64,000 nucleotides of DNA, taken from contig JAUKUA010000004.1 in the NCBI GenBank assembly GCA_030549175.1, positions 5,270,001-5,334,000 of the forward strand, in the 5' to 3' direction. Position 1 is the stretch's first letter; every line of letters starts with the position of its first letter. The position numbers and the translations under genes are program-made. Shown one piece after another: positions 34,001-47,014 of this stretch. The DNA comes from Lasiosphaeris hirsuta. Lineage: Eukaryota; Ascomycota; Sordariomycetes; Sordariales; Lasiosphaeriaceae. The notes beneath the pieces were generated by a model. It made no database searches, was not told where the DNA came from, and saw only the letters and a program-made list of their open reading frames with translations.

Positions 34001-37000
34001 GAGTCTTTATAAAAAGGATTAAAGACCTTTTAGATAAATATAATATATTTTGTGACAAAGGTATTATACCTATGTCCGATAAAAGTAAAATAAAGATTAA
34101 CCTTATTGAGAGATAGTAAAACTAAATTAAATTAATAAAGTTATATTCTTAGGAAACGAAAGATTATGTTTTTGCCGTATAGAGACTCGATACTATATAC
34201 GTAGCTGGAAAGCTAATCTTTCTTAATAAACTAATTCCTATCATATATCTTACTTTCGTAATATAGAAAACGGTTAATAGAGTAGAGAAGGGCCGTCTTA
34301 TTATCGACTTATATACCTTAAATAAGGTTATAGTATTGGACGTCTATCTACTCGTAGACTAAGACGATATGATCCTCATAATATAAGAAAAAACGGTTTT
34401 TTTCATAATAGATACCTTCGGTTTCTTCCATTAGTTACTAGTCTATAACAAATATCGTAATCATATAGTTATCGTTATAAAAAGAGGGCTCGAGTGATTA
34501 AATGTAATACTTATAAGATTTAAGAACTTATCTACTTTTACCTAGTGTTTTATAAGCCGCTTATTCCGTAACAGTTAGGATTTCGTATAGATATATATTG
34601 ATGACATCGTCGTCTTTAATACTATAGAAGACAAATATTATAAGTATATAAGTAAGATACTTAAGCTCTTAAAGAACACGAGGGTATATATTAATATTAG
34701 TAAGTTATTCGTAACCTATCTAACGATCTAACTTCTAAGATATATTGTTAATGGAGAAGAAGTCGCGAAAACGGATGATTGAATTATAGCTTTTCAAAAG
34801 ATAAAGTTTTTAAATATGTTAAATATACTCGAGATCTATCTAAAGATAGCTAGATAGTTATAATATGAGATTATCTAGTATGATATTAAAGTCAGACCGT
34901 TATAGAAGAAAAGATAACATTATTAGTATTAGGCCGTAAGAAAAGAAAGATTATAAACGGAAGTATAAAAAACATAAGAAAGGCTTATATATCGAAAATA
35001 CGTTTTTAACCTTTAAAAGATAAATAGAAATCTTTCTACTTACTATAAGAATACTTATAATTTACAACTTATTATTATATTAAAACGAAGTTATTATTTT
35101 TTAAAGTTGATATTTATAAAGAAACTTTTAGCCTCTTCGTTTTCTAACTTAAGGATAACTAAGACAAGAAAATAATCTTAAGGTATGACCTCGTAATAGA
35201 GAGGATTTTACTAATTATGTTCTTATTGAAGGATTATCGTAACTAAGTAAAAATACGGATCTATGGGGGTAGAGGTTATAGTAGTTATATAAGTAGTTAG
35301 GAAGCTTAGAAAGATAGTTTAGTTAAACTAATATCGCTTAGATATCCTAATAGATCACGTTTTACTAAAGGTATCGTTAAGTATATATCTTTAGTAACGA
35401 TAGACTTAAATAAAGTTAACCTTAAGTTTATAAATATAATAAACTAGCTTTTTTAGTTTAAAATTGATATTTTTTATATTTTAGACGTTCTTAACGTCGT
35501 TTCTAATACATTTTCATAACTTCTAATGTTTAAACAAAACTCTAAGAAGCTTAAGATAGATAAATTTAACAAGCTTGATAATATCTAGGCTATGGTATAA
35601 AACGTAAGAGACAAGATATCTATTATATTTACTTAGAAAAGTACCGAACTTATTATTAGTAACTCGTTTAAAACCGCCTTGTATAAGGGTTGCAAAAACG
35701 ATATGAAATATAGTAAGTTAATAGCTAGTATTAACGCTAAGATAGAAAAACATATCATATTATAATAGATAAAACGTACTAAAGTACCTAAGAGGTATCT
35801 ATAACTTCTAATAAGACTATTTAAGATTAGGGACAAGTTACTATATTATATCGATTATAATAAAAATCGTTACCTCTATATCTTAAAAGTATACGTTAAG
35901 ATAGTACTTAAGATGGATTATAATGAATCGTATCATTTTGGTTTTTATAAGATAATAGACAACCTTTAGAATATATGCTTTACTAACAAGGTATAGAAAG
36001 TAAAATATTTTATCTAGTTCTGTAAGGCCTACCGCTAGAACTAGACTAATAGATAGCCTATGAACGGAAAAATAATACTTATCTACGTAACCTTACAGCC
36101 GTTTAACACTATCATAATAGATTTCATTGTCGGCCTACCTACAGTCTTATTAACGAAAACGATATGATACCTCGAAGGTTATAACATACTTAATATATTT
36201 TATATAGTTACGTATAAGTTTTTTAAAAAAATACTCTTACTAACAGGATATTATACCTATATAACTAAAGATTAAACAAAGGTATTAATATGATTATTAT
36301 TTATATGTAACTAGAGATTACCAACGATGATTATTAGTGATGAAGACTTAAAGTTTACTTTAGTATTATAGAAAGAGATTTTTGATATCTACAATATTAA
36401 ACTACTCTTTTCTATTGCTTACTACCTACAAACCGATAGCTAATCAGAAAGGACGAACTAGACAGTCGAGATTACTATTCGTTTCTATACCTTTATAACA
36501 GACGGAGAGGTTTCGTAAGTTTATATGTTACTATCGCTCTAGTTTAATATTAATAATATATTAGCTGTTATAATTAATAAATTACCTAACGAACTGGTAC
36601 TTGGATTCTAGCTAAGGTCTCTAATAGATATTCTAACTATAAAAGAAGGTATAAGAATAGATACCAAGGTAACGGAGGTTCTTAGGAGATATTACTAAAA
36701 AGAAGTAATTTAACTTCTTAATATTACTAACGTAATAGTAAAGCTTCGTTATAATGACAAGTACAGACCTAAGACTTTTAAAATCAGAGATATTATTTAC
36801 TTATGCTTCTATAAGGGTTATTATCTACTTAATAAGCTAAAAAGGAAATAGTTACTTTAAAAGACGGGCTTATTTAAGATTATTAACAAGGTAAAGATAA
36901 GTAATCTAGCTTATAAGCTTAACTTTCTAGTGTCATAGAAAGTATATCTAATCGTCTTAGTTACGTAACTATATTACCTTTAACAAGGTAAGAATTCTTT

Positions 37001-37380
37001 TAGCCGAAAGTAATAAGTATTATTAGCCGTTAAGGTTAACAAATAAAAAAAATAAAAGCTTGACTATATCGTTAGTAGTAAAGTAAGTTAGAAAAAGAAG
37101 AACCTAAGTGTTAAGTACCTTGTCCGTTAGAAAAATTACGAAGTTAAGGATAATATATAGAAGCTAAGAGTAAACTTATTACTAAACGTAAGAGATATTA
37201 TCATAAGTTACAAAGTAAGGAACCTTATCGACTAGGATAAGGAATATAAAAAGAAGGGTATTAAGGCTGTCGAGTATGTTAAGGTTGACATTATCTCTGT
37301 CATAGAAATAGTAGTTAAGCTTTTATAGTACCAAACCGCTAGATGATAGGTATTTTCGAAGATAAATAACTTTCTTAATA
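31100..37380 (+). pseudogene. Gypsy-1 gag-pol, decayed (Ty3-type)
   Basis: Domains can be followed through many stop codons. A finger-like KYKCLSYIKIFDYRNKLW lies near 32510, and an aspartic protease region (VYFDASNLTN) near 33020. Reverse transcriptase includes GRLIIDLYTLNKV near 34290, FGFFHQLLVYNKYR (with a stop) near 34420, and the active site YIDDIVVF at 34594-34617, where the YxDD is still intact. Integrase includes YYLQTDSxSERTNxTV near 36420. A basic, chromo-like tail runs to about 37330. The order protease-RT-RNase H-integrase identifies Ty3/gypsy. It cannot be translated. Confidence 0.8.
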
Positions 37381-37432
37381 AAGCGAGGGAATATTTTAGC
37401 TATAATACTAAATCTTTTCTTTCTTTTACTTT

Positions 37433-38295
37433 TGTCACACTGGTAGGCTCACCTAGGGCAACAGGGTCACTGACCCCCTTGACCGAGCCACACCACCGGC
37501 ACGAACCACATACACACCCATTGACCCGCGGATCAGCGTGGAGAAGGGAACCATCACAAAGAGGATGAGCTACAACGTGGTTCAAACCTCGGGACATGCT
37601 CCCACGTGTGGCTAATGGCCTATTCAGCCGACACACAGGTCAGCGGATTCTCCTAAGCGCCCACGGGTCGCGATGGAAGGCCCGGAACCACTCACAAGCC
37701 AGAGTAGCCGTACAACGGATCTCGCCCGTGCTAGGCAACGTCATCAGACTTTAGATTTGTCATGGACAAGCCACTCAACCTCAGCATCGTGATCGGGGCC
37801 TGCACAGTCAGCCAGGATCCTACAGCTGGTCTTTCGAATCATGGACCTTCCCGCTATCGTTGGCATTCCTTTGGAAGACCTGGAACCCGACGTTCTCCGG
37901 AGTCTAGCTTCAGTGGTGACAGGTGGCCGCGACCCCCGTGTGTAAGTCATGGAGGGAACCGTTGCTGTAACAGCTGACATGGGATCGACCTAACAGCGCT
38001 GTGGCCAACGTAAGTACCAAGGACGTGAAGGAACACCTGCAGCGATGGACACCATGCTACTTGAGCTGTATGGATAAGTACTAACACCGGCCGTGGACCG
38101 ACGTGTGATAGGCCGGCTTTACTTTGCTTGTAGCCACGGATTTGTAGGGCGCGAGAGACGGGCGGTTAGAAAGGAGATTCGGGACCGACGGGCGGCTAGG
38201 AGGATCCTTCGGGTATTTTGGTATCTTTTGTATCTTGTACATAGCCTTCCATAAAAGAACAGGTGCGCTGCGATGGATCCTCGAGAGGAAGAAGC
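37433..38295 (+). repeat. truncated LTR at the left edge of the nested chromovirus
   Basis: Begins TGTCACACTGG directly after ACTTT (37428-37432) and is collinear with the LTR beginning at 38296, but differs by indels and non-RIP changes. It is therefore another LTR lineage, much less AT-rich. It ends at GAGGAAGAAGC, where the full LTR starts. Confidence 0.8.
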
Positions 38296-39618
38296 TGTCA
38301 CACTGGTAGGCTCACCTAGGTCAACAGGGCCACTGACCTCCTTGACCGAGCACCAGCGACACGAACCACACACAAGAAGCACATACCCATCGACTCACGA
38401 ACATCTATCACGGATCACGTAGATAAGGGAACCATCACAGAGGATGACCACAACGCGGCTCAACCTCGGGACACGATCCCACGCGTGGCTTATGGCCTAT
38501 TCAGCCGACACGTAGGTCAGCGGATTCTCCTAAGCACCCACGGGTTGTAACGGAATGCCCAGAACCACTCACAAGCCAGAGCAGCCGTACAACGGATCTT
38601 GCCCGTACTAGGTAACGTTATCAGACTTCAGATTTGTCATGGACAAGCTATCCAACCTCAGCATCGTGGCTAGGGCCTACACAGTCAGCCCAGACCCTAC
38701 AGCTGGTCTTTCGAATCATAGACCTCCTCGCTATCGCTAGCATTCCTTTGGAAGACCTAGAACCCGACGTTCTCCGGAGTCTAGCTTCAATAGTGACAGG
38801 TAGCCGCGACCCCTACGTGTAAGTCACGAAGGGAACCGTTACTATGATAGCCGACCGGGGGATCAACCTAACAGTACTGTAGCCAACGTAAGTACCGAGG
38901 ACGTGAAGGAACACCTACAACAATAGATACCATGCCGCTAGAGCTGTATAGATAAGTACTAATACCGGCCATGAACTAATATAGGATGGGCCGGCTTTAC
39001 TTAGCTTATAGCCGCTAATTTGTAAGGCGCGAGAGACGGGCGGCTAAAAAGGAGATTCGGGACCGACGGGCGGCTAGGAAGATCCTTCAGATATTTTGGT
39101 ATCCTTGTATCTTATATATAGCCTTCCATAAGTAGGACAGGTACGCTACGATAGATCCTCGAGAAGAAAAAGCTCCCTAGTTCTCTTTGGACAAACCTAG
39201 AAAGATTATCAGCTGAACTTCAGTAAAGCTGAGGGGTAATATAACCTTATAAACCCTTCTGTTTCTCCTAACTTATAACTACGAAGTATTATGTCTTATC
39301 TTCTGTTAGATTATTCTATCTCCCTAAACCTCCTTCTCCCTGGCTCTTTACCACTTTACATTACGATAGTTAACTCCCTTACCGTTCTGTTTTAAACCTC
39401 TAAATCGGACCTTATGTTTATTAGCCTTACGAAGATTAAGTCCCTGAGTTCGTTATATAAAAGCTTTAAACTAGACTAATAGTAATTATCAGGGTAGTTT
39501 ACTAAACGGTTAAGTCGAGAGTTAAAAAAAGGTTAAAGCTTTGTAGTCTGACTCTTCATTTGATATCTTACCGTGTAGTTGTTACATCTCAGACCTTCGC
39601 GGGCTAGCTTATGTCACA
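38296..39618 (+). repeat. 5' LTR of the chromovirus-type element (1323 bp)
   Basis: TGTCACACTGG...TTATGTCACA, collinear throughout with 45687-47009 and of exactly equal length. Differences between the two are nearly all C/T and G/A. Confidence 0.88.
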
Positions 39619-40099
39619 GATAATCTTTCTTTCCTAAGAACAACCCCCTTAGCCGTCACGATAGTTAGTAACCCGATATTATACTCGGCTACGTTCCGGG
39701 GTTGAGAAACCGAACCTAACCTTAAAACCGACCTCATGATCTAGGAACCTTCCGAGATAGAAATATAAACCATTAAGAAATTCCTTATACTCCTATTAAG
39801 TTCCGAAGCCCTTACGAAACTACCTTAATAGTTTATTCATCTTTATAATCAGGTCGCCAAAGCCTATAAGGAACTTTACTTCTTTATTAACAATACATAC
39901 GAGGATAAGGAAAGGTTCGATTTACTTACTTTTACATTTACTACCTTAGTCACCGACTATTAGTCAATAATATAACATGTCAAGACAAATTAATATATCC
40001 TTAAAAGTACTCGGTAAGAGTTAGAAGCCTCTTATACCACCTTTAATATCAAGGTTAACTAGAAATTAGCCTAATTTACTACCTAAACGGCTTAACGTG

Positions 40100-42100
40100 A
40101 AAAATCTCTTAACCTCATTATCACACGTACTAAAGCTCTCCATAAGGAAATTACTAAGTAAAAACTATAGTAGGTACACTAGATATAAGAGTAGGAAATG
40201 TAGGTTAAGAAATAAAATGCTAAGCTTATTAAAGTTAAAGAACTTCTTTATATCTAGGAAGAAAAATAAGCCCGATAAGATTACTATAACACGGAATTTA
40301 GCTATTAGTTTACCACGGCCTAAAGCTAGCTTAATTTTCTTATGACACTTTAATAACCTAGAGTATCACGAACCCTGAAAGACTAAGAGCTATTTAAACA
40401 ACTTAAGGCCTACTTTAATAATCTTATTAAAGAAGCTCTCATATTAAGGTTAATACGGATAAAGTCTTATAATAAAGAACAGATTATCTAAAAGGCTATA
40501 ATACATTTATAGAAAACCCTATCTATTAAACCCTTACGATAGCCGTCATAACCGTCTAAAAAATTAACTTTTATCTAATATTTCGACTAAAACGAGAACT
40601 CCCTCTTAGACTATAATCTCTAAAGATAGGCTACCTAGGAAATCTCGGTACGAGCTTAGAGACAGGTTGATAATATGTAAAATTCCGATATTAAAATAAA
40701 AAGTAGAAACACTAAAGGAAATATATCTCTCCGTTATACTAGGATAGAAATATCACCTCCTTCAGATAACAATAATAATAATTCAAATGATAACCTTTAT
40801 CATATAAGTCTACCTCTAGGCCTACCTAGACTACCAAGAGGCCTACCTAGGCCCCTAGGACCCCTAGGACCTTAGGGTCTAGGTTTCCAAAGCCCTTTAC
40901 CCCCACGTGACCCTATGGTAATCCTTCTCGACCTTATCCGTACTAACTAGGACCTAATTCGTAATAATATCAATACGATTCGGGAATCCCGTGGTTAAGG
41001 TACCGCCGTAACTATGGCAAAACCTAAAAAATATAATAGAAGGGATAAAGGTAAGTTCGAGACATAGTAACATTCCGTTAAGAAGTATTTTAATATCTAC
41101 GAACGAAGTTTCCTCGATGACAAGGCTAAAATTAATTTTGTTAGTACCCTTACTAAAGGTATTACCCTCGAATGGCATTAAAAAAGAGAGACTCAAATTG
41201 AAAAACTTAAGCTAGTAGATCAGTAGAACAATTATACTACCGCCATAGTCGAACGATTCCGTAACCTAGTATAAAGAGCTAAGGACTACGAAGCTATAAA
41301 AGCCCTAACCTATAACAGAGATATAAACAAATATATAACAAAGTTTTAAGAATTAAATTATACCGTCGATCTTAGTAGTTAGGCCTTATAATTACTAGTT
41401 ACTAATACTATCCTTAACGTTATAATAAACTTGATCTATTTATAAACGGAATATTTCCCTCTTAATGATATTAACTTCCTTAAAGCTATCGTTACTACTA
41501 GCTTAATTTATAAGGACAAAATGAAGAACCGTGAAATCAATCATAAGGCTAAGTAAGGAAAAGGAAAGTCCACTTTAAATAGTAAGAAACGTTCGAAGAA
41601 GGACGATTACTAAGAGGAAACTAGTACCTCTAGCTCCCATCCCGGTCTAACATCCATAAAAGGAAGGCCTAAAAAGGGCCTAAAGCGGAAATAATAAGAC
41701 AAGGAAGACAAACCTCCAGTATCTACCCAAACAAAACATTAGCAAACCTACAAGGAAGCTGTTACCAGAATAGACTAAGCCGAAATTAATAAACATAAGG
41801 TAAGTAAGAGATATCACCGTTATAAACATCAAGGCTATAACACTCTTAAATATTATAATAAAAAAACCGAGGATAATAAAGATATCTCTAAGCTACCTAA
41901 GAAAATCTCCAAAGCTAAGACTAAACATAAAAGGAATAGAGATAAAGATACCTCCCTATAACTATCTAAAAGGGCTAAGGTCGCTACAATGATAAAAAAA
42001 GACTATCCCGAGCTTTTTCCTTATATTATTAAATTATCTAATAGTAAGGAAATATTAGATTTTTAACTAGCATCCTAAAACTTACGGCATCGGAAATTAT
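40100..42100 (+). pseudogene. chromovirus gag, decayed
   Basis: The gag core is recognisable around 41090-41190 (VKKYFNIYERSFLDDKAKIN, then TKGITLEWH). A zinc knuckle follows at 41812-41853, in which all four metal ligands of C-x2-C-x4-H-x4-C have become tyrosine (YHRYKHQGYNTLKY). Each change can be made by one G-to-A or C-to-T transition. Many stops. Confidence 0.78.
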
Positions 42101-45100
42101 ATCTCGACATACCATAATCTCTACTAAGAAACGTACTTACTATAACACAGAGAAACCTTCTCATAAGAAGGTTAAGCGAAACTACGAACCATATTATAGT
42201 ACTTGTAAAATTGTTTCTATGACCATTGTCTACTACGGAGCTAAGGAAATCCTCGTCCGAACACTCCTAGACCCTAATACCTTAGGCCCGGTTATAAGTA
42301 AAGACCTTGTCTAGAAATAAGATATCTTTCACATTTATAGAACGATCTTGAAACCCTTAGAAGCCTTTAACAGAACTATCAACCTTAAATCAGGTAAGGA
42401 GTATACTAAGGAAATCGTTCTATGGTACCAAATAGAACATTTTTCTTACATAATGTTCGAAATTTCTTCCCTCGACGTAAAATACGATATCCTTCTTCTA
42501 TATTAATAGCTATAATAGTACTAGCCGGACTACCTATAGGACTTTAATATAACGAAAGTAGCTTTTAGTTTAGACTACTATCGCCGGAACTATACTTCTC
42601 TTACAATCTTAGGAAATAAAAGCTCAATTATAAATGTTATAACGTCTTATATTTTAGATATCTCCGAGAGATTTAAAGTCTTTATACCTTTAGTATCTTT
42701 TGAAGCGGCCTAATAACTCCTAAACTACTAGCCTTAGGACTATATGATCGATATTATTAGAGACGAAAAGCTCCCATAGGAACCTCTTTACCCCATGTTA
42801 CCCTTAGAAAAAAAATTCCTTCGTAAATAGCTAGACTAGATACTTAAGGAAGGTAAGATATAGAAATCAAAATCACCTTACTCTTCGCTTATTTTCTTTA
42901 TAGACAAAGAAGTATCATTAAAAAAGACGGCCATAAGAGATCCGGAAAACCTCCATCCTATAGTCGACTACTAAAAAATTAACAAACGAATGATTAAAAA
43001 CTACTACCTATTACCTCTAATTACCGAACTCTAAGATATCCTCGCTGGATCTACTATCTTTATAAAGATAGATCTAAAATCGGGGTTTAATTTGATTTGG
43101 ATGAAAGAAAGACATGAGTAGAAAATAACATTTCGAACCTATTACGGTGTCTTTAAATTTAACGTAATATCCTTCGGTCTTACCAATGTTCTTACTACCT
43201 TCTAAGGTATAATAAATCATATCTTTTAAGATCTTATCGACTAAGGCCTCTTATCTTACATTAACGACCTCCTCATTTATATAACCTCTAAGGAAAAGTA
43301 TAACAAAATTATTATTAAAATCCTTAAGTAACTTCAGAAGTATAACCTTACTATTAATCCCTCTAAATGTATATAAGATATTAAGAAACTAGAATACCTA
43401 GGTTATATTATTAGTACTAAAGGTATCATAATATTAAAGGATAAGATAGAATATATTTTTTTATAAGAATAGTTAAAATCGATAAAAAAAGTCTAATAAT
43501 TTAATAGATTTACGAACTTCTACAGGTGCTATATCAAGGGTTACTTACATATTATAAAACTACTTACTAATTCTACTAATCTAACCTAGAAAACCTAGAC
43601 ATAGAACAATTAGATAAACGTTATATTTAAAGCGTTGAAAAAAGCCTTTACTAAAGCCCTTATTTTAATTTATTTCGACCCTAATAAACTACCTATTATC
43701 AAACCTAACACTTCCGATTATATATTAAAAGAGATAATATCACAGAAGTAAAATAACAATAAGATATATCTTATAATATTCTACTTAAGAAAGCTAATCC
43801 TTATGGAAATCAACTATAAGATCTATGATAAAAAACTCCTAGTAATAATTAATTACTTCTAATATTAAAGACATTATCTTAAGGGCGTTAAATATCATAT
43901 CGAAGTCTTTTCGGACTATTATAATCTAAAATACTTCTAGACCGCCAAGGTCTTTAACCGCTACCAGGCCCAATAGGCCTAGTAACTCACTACCTTCGAT
44001 TTCGTTATTAATTTCTGTCCCGGCACATAGAATGCTAAGGCAAATACTTTCTTACGGTATGAAGAGTACCTTCCGGAAAGGGGGGATAAAAACTAACCGA
44101 TAACTTCCATTTTAAATAAGAAACATTTCTCCTACTTAGAGGCCCTATCGTTTATACTTTCAAAAGCTTATCTTTACAATATTTTAACACTAAAATAGAA
44201 CAAGGAATTTCTTAAGTAAGTTAAGGCTACTACCCTCATAAACAAGACATATTAAGAAGTTTTAGTTTCCTTTAGAAAGAACATAACTAACGAAGATAAA
44301 ATCTTATTTATAAAGAATCATATTTAGATCCCTATCAATAAGGAACTTAAGATCTAGATTATCTACTCCGAACATAATACTAAAGTGGTAGGTCACATAG
44401 GCATAAATAAGACCGTTAAGCTTATTAGACAGTATATATTTTAGCAAAACCTCGAGAAGGACGTCACTAAGTTTATACGCTCCTGTTATAAGTATTAAAG
44501 TAACAAGTTAAGACGTCACCTTTCTTTTAAGCTACTTTACCTAATTAAGTTAGAATATTTTCTCTAGAGGCTTATATTAATAAACTTCATAACGGACCTT
44601 CCTCTCTCGAACGAATATAACTTTATCTAGGTCATTATCGATACCTTTACTAAGATAACACATTTTATCACCTTAAGAGACGATACTAAGAAGACAAAAG
44701 ACTTGATCTTAATCTTTACCTACGAATGTTAGAAATACTATAATATACTTACTAGTATTATCTCTAATCGGGACTTACGGTTTAACGTAGGACTTTGGCA
44801 TGACTTTCTTAAACATATCGGAGTCAAACTAAAGATATTAACCTCGTTCTACCCCGAAACGAATAACCAGACCAAACGTCTTAACCAGCATATCGAAGCC
44901 TACCTCAGAACCTTTGTCAACTATGAAATAAATAATTAAGACATCCTGTTACTTACAGCCGAATTCATATGAAATAATACTAGGTCGACTTCCACTAGTA
45001 ACTCTCTCTTTTACACTAACTATAAATATTATCCGGCCGTTAACAATCTATCTAATAAATCTACGTGTAACCTACATAGCGAAATTATAACATATTAGAT

Positions 45101-45660
45101 AACAACGGTCTATAAGAACCTCTACGAAACTTTTAAAAAATCTTAAGAACGGATAAAGAAATACGTGGATCGGAAGCGAACGGAAGTACTTTCCTTCGAA
45201 GAAAAATAACTGGTAATACTAAACGTATAGAATATTAAGACTAAGAGACCTTCTAAGAAACTAGATAGGAAGCTACTCGGCCTATTTAAAATCTCTAAGG
45301 TAATATCTCCTACCACCGTGAAACTCGAACTCCCGGAGTATTAAAAGATTTATCCTATATTTCACGTCTCTCTTATTAAATCTTTCCGAACCAGTTCATA
45401 GCCAATCCCCGACCCTATTTAGGTCTTAGAGTAAGTAAGAGACGTTTACCCTAAGGAATTCATAGTATAAGAAATTATAAACTCCCATACTAAGAAAAAG
45501 ATAGTAAAGTATCTCATCAAATAGGATAGATACCCCAAAGAAAAAGATTGGACTTAGGAACTATACGAACACTTCTCTAATACTTAGGAACTTTAGAACT
45601 TCTACATTAAGTACCTACGTAAGCTAAAGGACCCTAGGGTTATTAACCCTAGGACTTAAG
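42100..45660 (+). pseudogene. chromovirus pol (protease, RT, RNase H, integrase, chromodomain), decayed
   Basis: Reverse transcriptase is clear at about 42900-43420 (FIKIDLKSGFNLI, ITFRTYYGVFKFNVISFGLT, active site YIND at 43257-43268 in place of YxDD, KLEYLGYIIS). RNase H follows at about 43620-44060. The integrase zinc-binding segment (SEHNTKVVGHIGINKTV) is at about 44370, and the catalytic core continues to about 45000 (FITDLPLSNEYNFI, SFYPETNNQTKRLNQHIEAY). Near 45470-45620 a chromodomain-like stretch (IVKYLIKxDRYPKEKDWT) ends the frame just before the polypurine tract. It is full of stops from C-to-T and G-to-A changes. Confidence 0.85.
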
Positions 45661-45686
45661 GTAAGTCCTTCTAGGAGGGGGAATGG

Positions 45687-47009
45687 TATTATACTAGTAG
45701 GCTTACCTAGGTTAACAAGGCTACTAACCTCCTTAACCGAGCACTAACGACACAAACTACATATAAGAAGTATATACTCATCGACCCATAAACATCTATT
45801 ACGGATTACGTAGATAAGGGAACTATCATAGAAGATAACTACAACGTAGCTTAACCTCGGAACACGATCTTACACGTAGCTTATAGCCTATTTAGCCGAC
45901 ACGTAGGTCAGCGGATTCTCCTAAGTACCCACGGGTTATAACGGAATACCCAGAACCACTTACAAGCCAGAGTAGCCGTACAACGGATCTTACCTATACT
46001 AAGTAACGTCATTAGACTTCAGATTTGTCATGGACAAGCTATCTAACCTCAGTATCGTAGCCAGGGCCTATATAGTTAGCCTAGACCTTATAGTTAGTCT
46101 TTCGAATCATAGAACTTCCCGCTATCACTAACATTTCTTTAGAAAACCTAGAACCTAACGTTCTCCGGAGTCTAGCTTCAATAGTGACAGATAGCCACGA
46201 CCCCTATGTATAAGTTACGAAGGGAACCGTTACTATAACAGCCGACCGGGGGATTAACCTAACAACGCTGTGGCTAACGTAAGTACTAAGGACATAAAGG
46301 AATATCTGTAGTAATAGATACCATGCTGTTAGAGCTGTATGGATAAGTACTAATACCGGCTATGAACCAACGTGGGATAGGCCGGCTTCACTTAGCTTGT
46401 AGCTACTGATTTGTAGGGCACGAGAGACGGGCGGCTAGAAAGGAGATTCGGGACTAACAGGCGGCTAGGAAGATCCTTTAGATATTTTAGTATCCTTATA
46501 TCTTGTACATAGCCTTCTATAAGTAGGACAGGTACGTTACGATGGATCCTCGAGAGGAAGAAGCTTCCTAGTTCTCTTTAGACAAACCTAAAAAGATTAT
46601 CAGCTGAACTTTAATGAAGCTGAGGGGTAATATAACCTTGTGAACCCTTCTGTTTCTCCTGACCTGCAACTGCGAAGTATTGTGTCTTATCTTCTGTTAG
46701 ATCACTCCATCTCCCTGAACCTCCTTCTCCCTGGCTCTCCACCACTTTGTATTGCGACAGTTAACTCCCTTACCGTTCTGTTCTAAAGCTCTGAATCGGA
46801 CCTTGTGCTTATTAGCCTTGCGAAGATTAACTCCCTAAGTTCGTCGTGTAAAAGTTCTGAACTAGACCAACAGCAATTGTCGGGGTGGTTCGCTGAACGG
46901 TAGAGTCGAGAGTTAGGAAAAGGTTAAAGCTCTGTAGTCTGATTCTTCATTTGATACCTCACCTTGTGGTTGTCACACCCCAGACCTTTGTGGGCTGGCC
47001 TGTGTCACA
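45687..47009 (+). repeat. 3' LTR of the chromovirus-type element (1323 bp), probably a hybrid
   Basis: The start is RIP-altered (TATTATACTAG for TGTCACACTGG). The first 850 bp are more AT-rich than the 5' LTR, whereas about 46560-47009 is less AT-rich than the corresponding part of the 5' LTR. It ends GGCCTGTGTCACA, followed by ACTTT. Confidence 0.8.
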
Positions 47010-47014
47010 ACTTT

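Larger units (their letters stand above)
38296..47009 (+). mobile_element. chromovirus-type Ty3/gypsy retrotransposon, RIP-damaged
   Basis: LTRs of 1323 bp at 38296-39618 and 45687-47009, with an internal region of 6.1 kb. A polypurine tract (AGGAGGGGGAA) directly precedes the 3' LTR, fixing the plus orientation. Together with the truncated LTR at 37433 the complex is flanked by ACTTT (37428-37432 and 47010-47014) and sits inside Gypsy-1. Gag, protease, reverse transcriptase, RNase H, integrase and a C-terminal chromodomain-like segment are readable through stop codons. Confidence 0.88.

Noticed and set aside
40097..40345. 82-codon frame without stops in the chromovirus interior
   Set aside because: Part of decayed gag sequence. 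No independent start signal or domain.
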